This document shows positions 18,422 to 26,974 of a DNA stretch of 34,642 bases, piece after piece. Both the position numbers and the translations under genes were made by a program. The DNA comes from an uncultured Verrucomicrobiales bacterium (GTDB lineage: Bacteria; Verrucomicrobiota; Verrucomicrobiia; Limisphaerales; JAYPXF01). The notes beneath the pieces are model-generated. The model was given only the letters and a program-made list of their open reading frames with translations, ran no database searches and was not told the DNA's origin. Where the stretch lies: positions 1 through 34,642 of the forward strand of contig CALBIE010000333.1 in NCBI GenBank assembly GCA_937893495.1. The letters run 5' to 3'. Numbering within the stretch: the stretch's first letter is position 1; each line of letters starts with the position of its first letter.

Positions 18422-18482
18422 GCAACCGGTTTGAAAATATGTATAAATAGGGGTTGACGCCCCGAAACCGGTTGCATAGACA
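18422..18482 (+). promoter_or_regulatory. Candidate acpP promoter with a perfect 11 bp inverted repeat (two AACCGGTT boxes)
   Basis: GCAACCGGTTT (18422-18432) and AAACCGGTTGC (18465-18475); candidate -35 TTGACG 18454-18459, 17 nt spacer, -10 TAGACA 18477-18482; ATG of acpP at 18507. Confidence 0.55.
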
Positions 18483-18506
18483 CAACCAAATCAACACGGA
18501 GATATC

Positions 18507-18752
18507 ATGGCCGACGAAAACGAAATCGAACTAAAAGTAAAAAACATCGTTGTGGAGCAACTGGGCGTGAACGCCGATCAGGTGTCACCCGAAGCGAAGT
18601 TTATCGAAGACCTCGGAGCGGATTCGCTCGACACCGTCGAGTTGATCATGGCGCTGGAGGAAGAGTTTGAAATCGAAGTGCCGGATGAAGCCGCCGAAAA
18701 GCTCGTGAGCGTCGGCGACGTCATTCGTTACATCGAAGACAACGCGAAGTAA
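18507..18752 (+). CDS. acpP: Acyl carrier protein
   Basis: 81 aa; [45 protein letters not shown], with the DSL phosphopantetheine site. Confidence 0.97.
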   Translation: MADENEIELKVKNIVVEQLGVNADQVSPEAKFIEDLGADSLDTVELIMALEEEFEIEVPDEAAEKLVSVGDVIRYIEDNAK

Positions 18753-18766
18753 TTTCAGCACTCCTC

Positions 18767-18798
18767 AGGGCAGCCGGCTGACGCAGTTGGGCTGCCCT
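18767..18798 (+). terminator. Stem-loop between acpP and fabF, possible terminator/attenuator
   Basis: AGGGCAGCC - 14 nt loop - GGCTGCCCT followed by TTCCTTTG. Confidence 0.6.
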
Positions 18799-18807
18799 TT
18801 CCTTTGT

Positions 18808-20064
18808 ATGGGAACCAATCCTTTTGATCGGCGTGTCGTCGTCACCGGCATCGGTGTCATCAATGCCCTTGGCAGCGACATCGAATCGTTCTGGTCCAAC
18901 ATCCTTGCCGGCAAGTGCGGAATTGATCGAATCACCGCCTTCGATATTTCCGATTACGCGTGTAAGATCGCCGCCGAGGTAAAGGACTTCGATCCCACGC
19001 CGGCGTTCCCTTCGCCGAAGGAAATTCGTCGAACCGATCGGTTCACCCAATTTGGGATCTATGCCGGCTGGCGAGCGCTGCAGGATTCGGGACTCGACGT
19101 TGCAAAATCGGATGCCGATCGCATCGGCGCGTTCATCGGATCGGGAATCGGTGGACTCGCCACGACCGAGGCGCAAAAAGAAATTCTGTTGAATCGAGGA
19201 CCGAGTCGTATGTCGCCGTTCACCATCCCGATGCTCATTCTGAATATGGCCTCGGGTATCTTCTCGATGTACTACAACCTGCGCGGACCCAACATGGCGA
19301 CCTGTTCCGCCTGCGCCACCTCCACTCACGCGCTGGGGGAAGCGTGGCGCACGATCAAGATGGGCGATGCGGACGCGATTTTTGCCGGTGGCACGGAGGC
19401 CGCGGTTGTTCCCATGAGCATCGGTGGATTCGCCGCGATGAGGGCGCTGAGTACACGAAACGACGATCCGCAGCACGCTTCGCGTCCGTTCGATATCGGT
19501 CGTGACGGATTCGTAATGGGTGAAGGCGCCGCCATTCTGGTCCTTGAGGAACTCAGCCATGCCCAGGCGCGTGGAGCGAAGATTTATTGTGAAATCGTCG
19601 GCTACGGCAACACCGCTGACGCGTATCACCTGACCTCTCCCTCGCCGGAAGGTGAAGGCGCGGCCCGTTGTATGAAGATGGCGTTGCGCTCGGCGAGTCT
19701 GAATCCCGAGGATATTTCATATATCAACGCGCATGGAACCTCGACCCCGCAGGGTGACGTCTGTGAAACCCAGGCGGTCAAGGCAGTCTTTGGCGATCAT
19801 GCCAGCAAAGTGGCGGTCAGTTCGACCAAGGGCGCGACCGGGCATCTCCTCGGCGCGGCCGGCTCCACGGAAATGGCACTGTGTGCGAAGGCCATCGAAA
19901 TGCAGATTGCTCCCCCGACCATCAATCTTGAGAATCCAGACCCCCAGTGTGACCTTGACTATATTTCCACGGGCGCACGGGAGATGACCATTCAAGCAGT
20001 CTTGAATAACTCGTTCGGATTCGGCGGTCACAATGCCACCGTGGCCGCAAAGCGGTTTGTGTGA
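18808..20064 (+). CDS. fabF: Beta-ketoacyl-ACP synthase II
   Basis: RRVVVTGIGVINALGSDIESFW..., ATCSACATSTHALGEAWR (Cys), INAHGTSTPQGDVCETQAV (His), SSTKGATGHLLGAAGS (Lys/His), NNSFGFGGHNATV. Start ATG 18808 (MGTNPFDRRVV) preferred over 18787. Confidence 0.96.
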   Translation: MGTNPFDRRVVVTGIGVINALGSDIESFWSNILAGKCGIDRITAFDISDYACKIAAEVKDFDPTPAFPSPKEIRRTDRFTQFGIYAGWRALQDSGLDVAKSDADRIGAFIGSGIGGLATTEAQKEILLNRGPSRMSPFTIPMLILNMASGIFSMYYNLRGPNMATCSACATSTHALGEAWRTIKMGDADAIFAGGTEAAVVPMSIGGFAAMRALSTRNDDPQHASRPFDIGRDGFVMGEGAAILVLEELSHAQARGAKIYCEIVGYGNTADAYHLTSPSPEGEGAARCMKMALRSASLNPEDISYINAHGTSTPQGDVCETQAVKAVFGDHASKVAVSSTKGATGHLLGAAGSTEMALCAKAIEMQIAPPTINLENPDPQCDLDYISTGAREMTIQAVLNNSFGFGGHNATVAAKRFV

Positions 20065-20368
20065 TAGGGCAAGTGATCAGTAATCAGTGCCGACAGAACT
20101 GGTGGTGTTCGGTTGCGCGATAACCGATTCCCGAAAACCGTTGGCCGCAAAAGGTGCATGAGGCCATCATCATCCCAGGCAGGTTGAACAGCTTCTGGTT
20201 GATGAGAATAGCGTCTCACCTCAATCCCATCCCTCTCCACGAACCGAATGCCGATTTGATTCATGCCTCTTTTCCCATCCGTGGGTCGGCTCTGCCATCC
20301 GTGGGGATTCTCCGGGGTTCAAGGCCCGTGAGCAGGTCGCGAAGGAACAGGAAACTCTCCATGAATCG

Positions 20369-20486
20369 GGACGCCCCCTCACCCCATCCCTCTCCCCCAG
20401 TGGGGGAGAGGGTGCCCGACTTGTCGCGCCGAAGCAGCGCGAAGGCGGAAGGACGGGTGAGTGGGATTCTGGTTCATGGCACAGAT
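20369..20486. repeat. Large nested palindromic repeat, diverged copy of 34253-34337
   Basis: GGGACGCCCCCTCACCCCATCCCTCTCCCCCAGTGGGGGAGAGGGTGCCC...GGACGGGTGAGTGGGATTCTGGTTCATG. Confidence 0.75.
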
Positions 20487-20554
20487 TCGCGTCCAATCGT
20501 TGGAGGTTTTTCCTCCGCATGAACCTGTCGTTGCGAGGGACGCCCGGTGAGGGC

Positions 20555-20581
20555 ACCGGGCCTACAAGCTGTAGGCCCGGT
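20555..20581. repeat. Perfect palindrome, 12 bp arms, 3 nt loop
   Basis: ACCGGGCCTACA-AGC-TGTAGGCCCGGT. Confidence 0.85.
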
Positions 20582-20786
20582 CCCCTGACCCGGCGCTTCG
20601 GGTCTAATAGCGGGTGAGGGGGATGGACGTTTCCAAATCACCATTTGCAATCCATTTGTGCCTCGCTTTGCCGGTCAAGAATTCTTATTGCGCCCACACC
20701 CGAACATCAACATCTGATTACCGAACACGCGCCCACCCGACGCGGACGCTTCCCATAACGCCACGCGCTCGTTATGGTCGCGCCCG

Positions 20787-22094
20787 ATGAATTTCCCGGC
20801 GCTCATCGAAGCCAAGCGAGACGGCCAGTCGTTGACCATGGACACCATTCGCGCCGTCATCCGGGATTTCACTAACGGCGATATTCCGGATTATCAGATG
20901 GCTGCGTTCCTCATGGCGGTTTTCTATCGCGGGATGACTCCGGAAGAAACGGAAGCCATGACTCGCGCCATGCGTGATTCGGGCACGGTTTTGCAATGGC
21001 CCGACGATCCTCGCCCGGTAGTGGACAAACATTCGACGGGTGGAGTCGGCGATAAAGTTTCACTGGTCCTTGCGCCCCTGCTCGCGTGCCTTGGTTTTCG
21101 CGTGCCAATGATCTCCGGGCGCGGACTCGGCATCACCGGCGGAACGCTTGACAAGCTGGAATCCATCCCCGGTTTCAATACCCAGTTGCCGCCGGCACAA
21201 ATCATCGAGCAGGTTCAATCCATCGGCGTCGCCATGGTTGGTCAGACAATAGATATGATTCCGGCTGACAAAATGCTTTACGCGTTGCGCGATGTCACCG
21301 GCACCGTTCCGTCGATCCCCCTTATCACTGCGTCCATTCTGTCGAAGAAACTGGCCGAGGGACTTCAAGCGCTGGTGATGGATGTGAAATTTGGTTCAGC
21401 CGCATTCATGAAGACGTCGGCCGAGGCACGTAACCTGGCGCAGTCCATCGTTCGCCTCGCGCGTGAATGCGGACTCAACACTCGCGCGCTGTTGACCAAC
21501 ATGGATGTCCCGGTGGGTTGTTCCGCCGGAAACTGGCTGGAAGTCAGAGAAGCCGTTGGCTGTCTGGAAGGCGATGGCCCCGGTGACCTTCAGGCGTTGA
21601 CCATCGAACTGGCCGCCAGCCTGTTGTTGCAGACCGGAATCGCAACGGATGCGGCGACAGCTCGGCAAAGCATTCTCGAAGTGCTCGCCACGGATGCGCC
21701 GCGAAAGAAGTTCGATGAAATGGTCCAGGCACAAGGCGGTGACTTGGCGGCCTTCACCCGGAAGCTGCAGCTTGATAAACTCTCTCCCGTCGTCATGGAA
21801 CTGGAAACGCTCGATGAAGGATTCATTACCAGTGTCAACGCGGGCATCATCGGTGAAGTCGTTAGAGACCTGGGCGGCGGTCGCAGGACCAAAGAGAGCG
21901 AGATTGATCCAGAGGTGGGATTGGACATGATCGCGCGACCGGACGAGCCGTTCGGAGTCGGGTCCGTGCTTGCGCGCGTTCACGCTCGAACGCGTGACGA
22001 TGCCGAGGAAGCCCTGCGACGATTGAAATCCGCCTTTGAATTTCAGGATGAACCGTTGGAACCGCCGCGGACGATTATCGAAGTGGTTCAATGA
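20787..22094 (+). CDS. deoA: Thymidine / pyrimidine-nucleoside phosphorylase
   Basis: 435 aa; MAAFLMAVFYRGMTPEETEAMTRAMRDSG, DKHSTGGVGDKVSLVLAPLLACLGFRVPMISGRGLGITGGTLDKLESIPGF, DVKFGSAAFMKTSAEARNLA. Confidence 0.93.
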   Translation: MNFPALIEAKRDGQSLTMDTIRAVIRDFTNGDIPDYQMAAFLMAVFYRGMTPEETEAMTRAMRDSGTVLQWPDDPRPVVDKHSTGGVGDKVSLVLAPLLACLGFRVPMISGRGLGITGGTLDKLESIPGFNTQLPPAQIIEQVQSIGVAMVGQTIDMIPADKMLYALRDVTGTVPSIPLITASILSKKLAEGLQALVMDVKFGSAAFMKTSAEARNLAQSIVRLARECGLNTRALLTNMDVPVGCSAGNWLEVREAVGCLEGDGPGDLQALTIELAASLLLQTGIATDAATARQSILEVLATDAPRKKFDEMVQAQGGDLAAFTRKLQLDKLSPVVMELETLDEGFITSVNAGIIGEVVRDLGGGRRTKESEIDPEVGLDMIARPDEPFGVGSVLARVHARTRDDAEEALRRLKSAFEFQDEPLEPPRTIIEVVQ

Positions 22095-22180
22095 TAGTCA
22101 CAAGGGACAACATCATGGTCATAACCAGAGATCGTGATACATGAATTTCTGAAAGAAAATGCATCCAAGGACGACAAAGC

Positions 22181-22211
22181 CGGCAGCCGACGTGAGGAGA
22201 ATCGGAGCGCC
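22181..22211. repeat. Inverted relative of the 10309/22352 repeat
   Basis: CGGCAGCCGACGTGAGGAGAATCGGAGCGCC, similar to 9881-9911 and to the inverted form of 22352 onward. Confidence 0.6.
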
Positions 22212-22351
22212 AAAAAAGTGCGGCATAATGCCATCGAATTTGGGGAAAAATCGGGGTGTGCCATTTTTACTCATTATTCGGAAGTGCCTCTCTTTCAATA
22301 CGTTGCAGAAACCGTTCGTTGGCAGGCTCATGCAACATTGGGCAAAAGACG

Positions 22352-22426
22352 TTAGAGCCTCCTGACGTCGGCTGCTACAGTTCAGTGGTTCAAAGCGCGA
22401 AACTTCGTTTCGGCAAATTCTCTCCC
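22352..22426. repeat. 75 bp dispersed repeat, copy B
   Basis: 73/75 identical to 10309-10383, same orientation. Confidence 0.95.
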
Positions 22427-22429
22427 ACT

Positions 22430-22459
22430 CCCTCTCCTCCATTCGCAGGGAGGAGAGGG
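22430..22459. repeat. Hairpin, 11 bp arms
   Basis: CCCTCTCCTCC - ATTCGCAG - GGAGGAGAGGG. Confidence 0.75.
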
Positions 22460-22489
22460 AATGGTGGTGGCGGTTGCGCCGCGCCGGGT

Positions 22490-22885
22490 TTATCGGTGTT
22501 GGTTCATGATTCGAACGGAAGGTAATTCAAGTGTCCCCTTCCAGGCATGCTCATCGCCCGGTGGAATTTTGTTGTCAGGCGAATCGATTGCAAACGTACC
22601 TGACAAGGAGTACTCGTTCGGGTCATCGTCTCCGATCACCCAAAGGGAGCCAAGGTGGGGCGAGATGGCCATTGCCTTGGAACGGTGGAGGCCGAACGGA
22701 GTTACCCGCGGGCGAATCGTTGCATCTGCCGGTAGCGTCACCCATTGTGACACCGGAACGCGACCACCAAACCGAACCGGTGTTGATTTGACGGGCCGGC
22801 CGTCTTTGTCTTTCAGTTCGCATTGTAGCCCACTCCTGTAATCCGGGCGGAAATCATTCTTTCCCATATCGCAATAGAGCCGCAT
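22490..22885 (-). CDS. Hypothetical protein
   Basis: 131 aa ORF starting 16 bp downstream of the preceding minus-strand ORF; composition is protein-like but no family recognised. Confidence 0.5.
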   Translation of the reverse strand: MRLYCDMGKNDFRPDYRSGLQCELKDKDGRPVKSTPVRFGGRVPVSQWVTLPADATIRPRVTPFGLHRSKAMAISPHLGSLWVIGDDDPNEYSLSGTFAIDSPDNKIPPGDEHAWKGTLELPSVRIMNQHR

Positions 22886-22901
22886 CGAGCGCCCGACCGA
22901 T

Positions 22902-23468
22902 TCAGTGGCGTCCCTGTAGTTCTACGTACACCACGACCTCACGGCGGTCATCGCTCACCGGTTTCCCGGTAACCACCAGGCGGCCACGCAACGCATACCC
23001 TCCTTCGCCGACGACCAGCTTCGACCATTCACCTGAGGCAATGACCTTGGGCACGGTAGTATCACGCAACTCGTCGTTCGGGACGTCGTAGAATCGGACC
23101 CACCACTGATTATCTTTCTGGGGCTTGAACAGAAAAATCTTTGTTCCCAACTTTGATTGAACCAAGGCGGCTGAATAGGTCTCCAGCTCGGTGTTGATTT
23201 CAACCTGACGGACTTCGCGGATCTGGTAGGTCTTGATGAATCCTTCCGGAAGATTGCTACTACCGTACTGCTTGACAGCTTCAGCAATTACCTCTGTCGG
23301 TTTCGCATCCGGCGGAAGCGAAATCCTGGGCACGATACCGTTGAGCCACTCACCGTAGCTCGCGTTCACTTTTTTGACCAGGTTGTCAATCGGATCAGCG
23401 ATGGCGGTCTTGGCCCCCACGAAGGACGCAAGAATCAGGAAGAGCAACGTGATGGGTGTGTTCTTCAT
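22902..23468 (-). CDS. Hypothetical secreted protein
   Basis: 188 aa with a clear signal peptide (MKNTPITLLFLILASFVGAKTAIA) and a coherent globular sequence. Confidence 0.7.
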   Translation of the reverse strand: MKNTPITLLFLILASFVGAKTAIADPIDNLVKKVNASYGEWLNGIVPRISLPPDAKPTEVIAEAVKQYGSSNLPEGFIKTYQIREVRQVEINTELETYSAALVQSKLGTKIFLFKPQKDNQWWVRFYDVPNDELRDTTVPKVIASGEWSKLVVGEGGYALRGRLVVTGKPVSDDRREVVVYVELQGRH

Positions 23469-23549
23469 TTCTTCTCCCTGCCGAACAACCTATTCTCTGA
23501 ATCCGTATATCTTCGGAATCAGCCGCCCCGTCAAGGTGCAATCCACCCA

Positions 23550-24190
23550 TTTCCCCGACTCACCAACCGCAGCTCTGAAGTGTACGGTTTCGTGATTGCC
23601 TTTGAGGGCCATCACATAGTCGGCATCGGCTTCGATAATCTCTTTGGCAATCTTCTTCTGACAGCCCATGGCGTCGGACCGTCACGATGCAGCCGGCCAG
23701 TTCAAGCACCCGCAGCAGTTCGGGAAGCGCCGTGATTTCATTGCTCTTGGCCGCCACCTTCCACTGGCCCAGCACCAGCCCGTTGCCCAGCGCCCACACG
23801 CTGACGATGTAGGGCAGGCTTTGGTCCCCGTTCATGGCCCGCCGCAACGCCTTGCCGTCCAGGGCCACGATTTCCTGGGCCACCGCCTGGCGCAGGCTTT
23901 GCGTCCAGTGCAGAAAACATTCCAGAAATCCCTGCGGATTCAGCGCAGCGAACACGCGATTGAACGTATCATGGGAGGGGATGCCGTGGGGCAGGCGCAG
24001 GAACGTCTTGAACCAGTCGGCCTTGGCTTTTCCGAAGTCCTCCATGTCGTTGAAGCCTTCGCCCCCGCACAGCAGGGTGCAAACGGCGATGACGAGAATG
24101 TCGATCAACTCATGCGACGGGGGCGATTGATACGCGGGTCGGGCGGATCTTGGAAATGGGTAATCAAACTTGCCGAGGGATGCGAATTTT
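23550..24190 (-). pseudogene. ISAs1-family transposase remnant (frameshifted and truncated)
   Basis: SHELIDILVIAVCTLLCGGEGFNDMEDFGKAKADWFKTFLRLPHGIPSHDTFNRVFAALNPQGFLECFLHWTQSL...EIVALDGKALRRA...[44 protein letters not shown] +1 shift near 23674-23680 then restores [31 protein letters not shown] in another frame, after which similarity is lost. Boundaries approximate. Confidence 0.85.
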
Positions 24191-24322
24191 GCATCCCCTT
24201 CATCTATACAGTACCGCCAAAAGTACAAGTGCCATTTAGTCTCACTTGCGTTCTTTTTTAGGCGCGTCTGCCCTGTCGGTTTGCCTTGTGGCTGGCGCAA
24301 CGTCCGCATAGGCTCTGTTACA

Positions 24323-24904
24323 ATGACTGATTTTTCCTGGACGCAAAGCGACTGGTTTGTGTTGACGGTGGTTCCCCTGCTGATCTTTCTGGCCCGAGTC
24401 GTTGATGTGACCATCGGGACCATGCGGGTGATTTTCCTGACCCGTAGCCGCAAGTATCTGGCTGGAATGCTGGGTTTCGTAGAATCCCTGATCTGGATCG
24501 TGGCCCTGAGCCAGGTGATGCACAATTTGACCAACTGGTTGACGTATCTGGCGTTTTCCCTGGGCTTTGCTACCGGCAATTTGGTGGGAGTGATGATCGA
24601 GGAACGAATTGCCCTGGGTAGTTTGATCATTCGTATCATCACTCAGCGCGAAGCTGATGAACTCGTCAACGCTTTGCGAAAGGAGGGATATTCAGTGACG
24701 GCGGTGGATGCGGAAGGGGCGACCGGGCCGGTCAAAATTCTCTTCAACGTCTTCAGCCGCAAGAAGCTCCCCCAGCTGATCAGCCTGATCAAGCGCTACA
24801 ACCCGAACGCGTTCTACACGATCGAAGATCTGCGCTTCGTCAACGATGGCGGTATTGCGGCCGTTCCGCGCCCTGCGCGCCGTGCGTCTTTGTTTCGAAA
24901 ATAG
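24323..24904 (+). CDS. UPF0316 / DUF5698-DUF2179 family membrane protein
   Basis: FLARVVDVTIGTMRVIFLTRSRKYLAGMLGFVESLIWIVALSQVMHNLTNWLTYLAFSLGFATGNLVGVMIEERIALG...AFYTIEDLRFVNDG. Track start 24170 runs antisense through the ISAs1 remnant; ATG 24323 preferred. Confidence 0.88.
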   Translation: MTDFSWTQSDWFVLTVVPLLIFLARVVDVTIGTMRVIFLTRSRKYLAGMLGFVESLIWIVALSQVMHNLTNWLTYLAFSLGFATGNLVGVMIEERIALGSLIIRIITQREADELVNALRKEGYSVTAVDAEGATGPVKILFNVFSRKKLPQLISLIKRYNPNAFYTIEDLRFVNDGGIAAVPRPARRASLFRK

Positions 24905-24945
24905 GAACGGAGCATACGGGTCAGTCCCGGTAATCAACAATCCGC

Positions 24946-25869
24946 TCAATCGCGAACCCGCAGGCAATGCGTCACCATGCTCGCGCTGCCCATCGCCAAC
25001 CGGCTGGCAATCCACTTCAACGTCATCGTCGTCTCCCGCCGCAATCGCCGGGCGATTTTCACCTTCCCGGCGTCGCCTTTACGCCGTTTCTCCAGTTCTG
25101 CCTCTTTCCATTTCAGGCGTTTCAATTCCTCACCCACTATCCGTTCGGCCACCACCTCCCGCGCTTCGCGCATTTCTTCTCCCCCATGGGGTTCTCCGGT
25201 TCCTTCGACCATTTGCGCCAGAAGGTCCTCTTTAAACTCCTGTTCACCCAGAAACCAACCGCGCCGAATCTTTTTGAATTCATCCCCGTCTTCCGGGCCC
25301 CGTCGCTCTTCCACCGCCGCCTCCAGTCGTCTCCGGCCGGCGGCGCTGTCCTTCGGAATGTGGTATTCCCCCAGCAAACGATCCGCCCGCAACCACGGCC
25401 AGCGGCGGGACGGAGCTTTCAGATACTCTGGCCAACTGCTCCACACGTAGCTTGCCAATCGCTGACCGCGCTTCACCAACCGGGCGCGCGCCGGATTCAG
25501 ATGCACATAATCACAGACCGTCTTGAGATACCCATCGCCGCTCCCATCCACGATCAAGGCCTTGTAACGCCCGCTGAACAGGTGCCCAAGGAGCTTGTGC
25601 CGACGATTGAAGCGCGAGGTGTAGGTACCCAGGAACCATTTCATTCCCGCCACCAGATCCCCTCGCGGTGTTTCCAATACCAGATGAAAATGATTGGGCA
25701 TCAGACACACGGCATGCACCTGCCAGCCCGCCTTTTCGCAGGCCTCACCCAGCGTGGACAGAAACAGTCGTCGATCTTCATTGTCCTTGAAGATGGGTTC
25801 CCGCCGATCCCCGCGATTCATCACGTGATAAATCGCCCCCGGATATTCCACTCTCAGCTTGCGCGCCAT
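24946..25869 (-). CDS. REP-associated tyrosine transposase (RAYT, Y1_Tnp/HUH)
   Basis: 307 aa; MARKLRVEYPGAIYHVMNRGDRREPIFKDNEDR..., CLMPNHFHLVLETPRGDL (HxH), FNRRHKLLGHLFSGRYKALIVD, YVHLNPARARLV. Confidence 0.92.
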   Translation of the reverse strand: MARKLRVEYPGAIYHVMNRGDRREPIFKDNEDRRLFLSTLGEACEKAGWQVHAVCLMPNHFHLVLETPRGDLVAGMKWFLGTYTSRFNRRHKLLGHLFSGRYKALIVDGSGDGYLKTVCDYVHLNPARARLVKRGQRLASYVWSSWPEYLKAPSRRWPWLRADRLLGEYHIPKDSAAGRRRLEAAVEERRGPEDGDEFKKIRRGWFLGEQEFKEDLLAQMVEGTGEPHGGEEMREAREVVAERIVGEELKRLKWKEAELEKRRKGDAGKVKIARRLRRETTMTLKWIASRLAMGSASMVTHCLRVRD

Positions 25870-25896
25870 GGCAAAGAGGCTGAATCAAACACGGCA

Positions 25897-25937
25897 AATT
25901 ATCAATTGTCGGGACCGACCCCGTTTCGTTTCGTTTC
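25897..25937. repeat. RAYT-associated repeat motif, copy 2
   Basis: AATTATCAATTGTCGGGACCGACCCCGTTTCGTTTCGTTTC. Confidence 0.75.
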
Positions 25938-26072
25938 CGTCTAAATCGACTGAGGCGATGGTACCCCTAGTTTTTTCGATTTAGGGCCGGGCACGGCATG
26001 GGGTTTACTTTGCCCCACGAACCCAAGCTCAATGCCTGACGATGTGGACCAGTTGATGCGTCTTTTGGGGTC

Positions 26073-26867
26073 ATGTTGAGGAAATCTATGCAATCTATGA
26101 AACTACTAATCGCCATCGTTCTAATGTTCGCCTCTGCCCTTGCTCACGCCGAGGACATGCGAAAATACCAGAAAGATACCCAGCAGCTGGTGAAAGCGGG
26201 TAAACACCAGGAAGCTCTTGAGCGCCATACTTGGTTTCATGACCATGCACTGGAGCATAACCCTTCCATGTCCGGCGTTCGGCTCTCATTTGCTCTGTCG
26301 AACTGGAAGCAACTGGGAAAAGTCTACCCTCCAGCCATGGAGGAGTTGAAGAACACCAGGGACAGGAAAGCCGCCCTGATCGAAAAGGAAAAGGGCACGT
26401 GGCAACTCTTTCAAGATGTTACAGCCATTAACAGGGAACTGGGCGAGGATGGCAAAACAGTGGCTCTCTTCCGCAAGCTGGATAAGGAGCAAAGCAACCT
26501 GGCTAAACGGTGCTGGGACGCGGCGAAGAAGCCGGTTATCCACGCCAAGGCATATGACCTTGCCGCCAAGTATATCGGAGATCCGGTGCAGGAGTTCAGT
26601 AAATTGAAACAGGCGCACGACCAGGGAGCGGCACTGTTCGGAGGCAAGAATGACGGCGGTCGCTTCACGCGCTTCAATGATGACCTCTTTGTGAAGGAAT
26701 CAATCAGCCTGATGAATTTGGCGATGGCATTGGATGACCCCAAGTCCGCCCGCGAGATTCAGAAAAAAGCTTTGGCGGTTGTAAATGATAAGCGGCTGCA
26801 AGATGCGCTTCCCACAAACCGAGAAACGACAATCAAGACACCACCAGCCAGTGGGGCCAACCGCTGA
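26073..26867 (+). CDS. Hypothetical secreted protein
   Basis: Up to 264 aa; signal-like MQSMKLLIAIVLMFASALAHA; HNPSMSGVRLSFALSNWKQLGKVYPPAMEELKNTRDRKAALIEKEKGTWQLFQDVTAIN. Confidence 0.75.
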   Translation: MLRKSMQSMKLLIAIVLMFASALAHAEDMRKYQKDTQQLVKAGKHQEALERHTWFHDHALEHNPSMSGVRLSFALSNWKQLGKVYPPAMEELKNTRDRKAALIEKEKGTWQLFQDVTAINRELGEDGKTVALFRKLDKEQSNLAKRCWDAAKKPVIHAKAYDLAAKYIGDPVQEFSKLKQAHDQGAALFGGKNDGGRFTRFNDDLFVKESISLMNLAMALDDPKSAREIQKKALAVVNDKRLQDALPTNRETTIKTPPASGANR

Positions 26868-26974
26868 CCCGCTTTGCGTTCGACACGTATAGACAATTTG
26901 ATTATCAACATCGCGCACCACGCTCGTAGCCCGGCGTTCGCTAGACGTCAGGAGACGTTCCCTGGAGACCACCA

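Larger units (their letters stand above)
24916..25937 (-). mobile_element. RAYT locus with inverted flanking motifs
   Basis: Flanks ACGGGTCAGTCCCGGTAATCAA (24916 onward) and TTATCAATTGTCGGGACCGACCCCGTTTCG (25899 onward) are inverted relatives (CGGGAC[TC]GACCC core). Confidence 0.6.

Noticed and set aside
18721-19629. 302 aa minus-strand ORF
   Set aside because: Antisense to fabF.
20221-20556. 111 aa minus-strand ORF (and 34196-34461 minus ORFs)
   Set aside because: Encoded by the CTCACCCCATCCCTCTCCCC palindromic repeat; recurrent RAPSPxxGERDGVRG peptide is a translated repeat, not a gene.
22119-22442. 107 aa minus-strand ORF that looks hydrophobic at its C-terminus
   Set aside because: Its ends are translations of the dispersed repeats (NEVSRFEPLNCSSRRQEAL, ILLTSAA), which also appear in ORFs at 9796-10447; not a credible gene.
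26868-26974. Possible second attC-like site after the 264 aa gene
   Set aside because: CGGCGTTCGCT and AACCGC/GCGTT complementarities are too weak and do not fit GTTRRRY with a matching partner.
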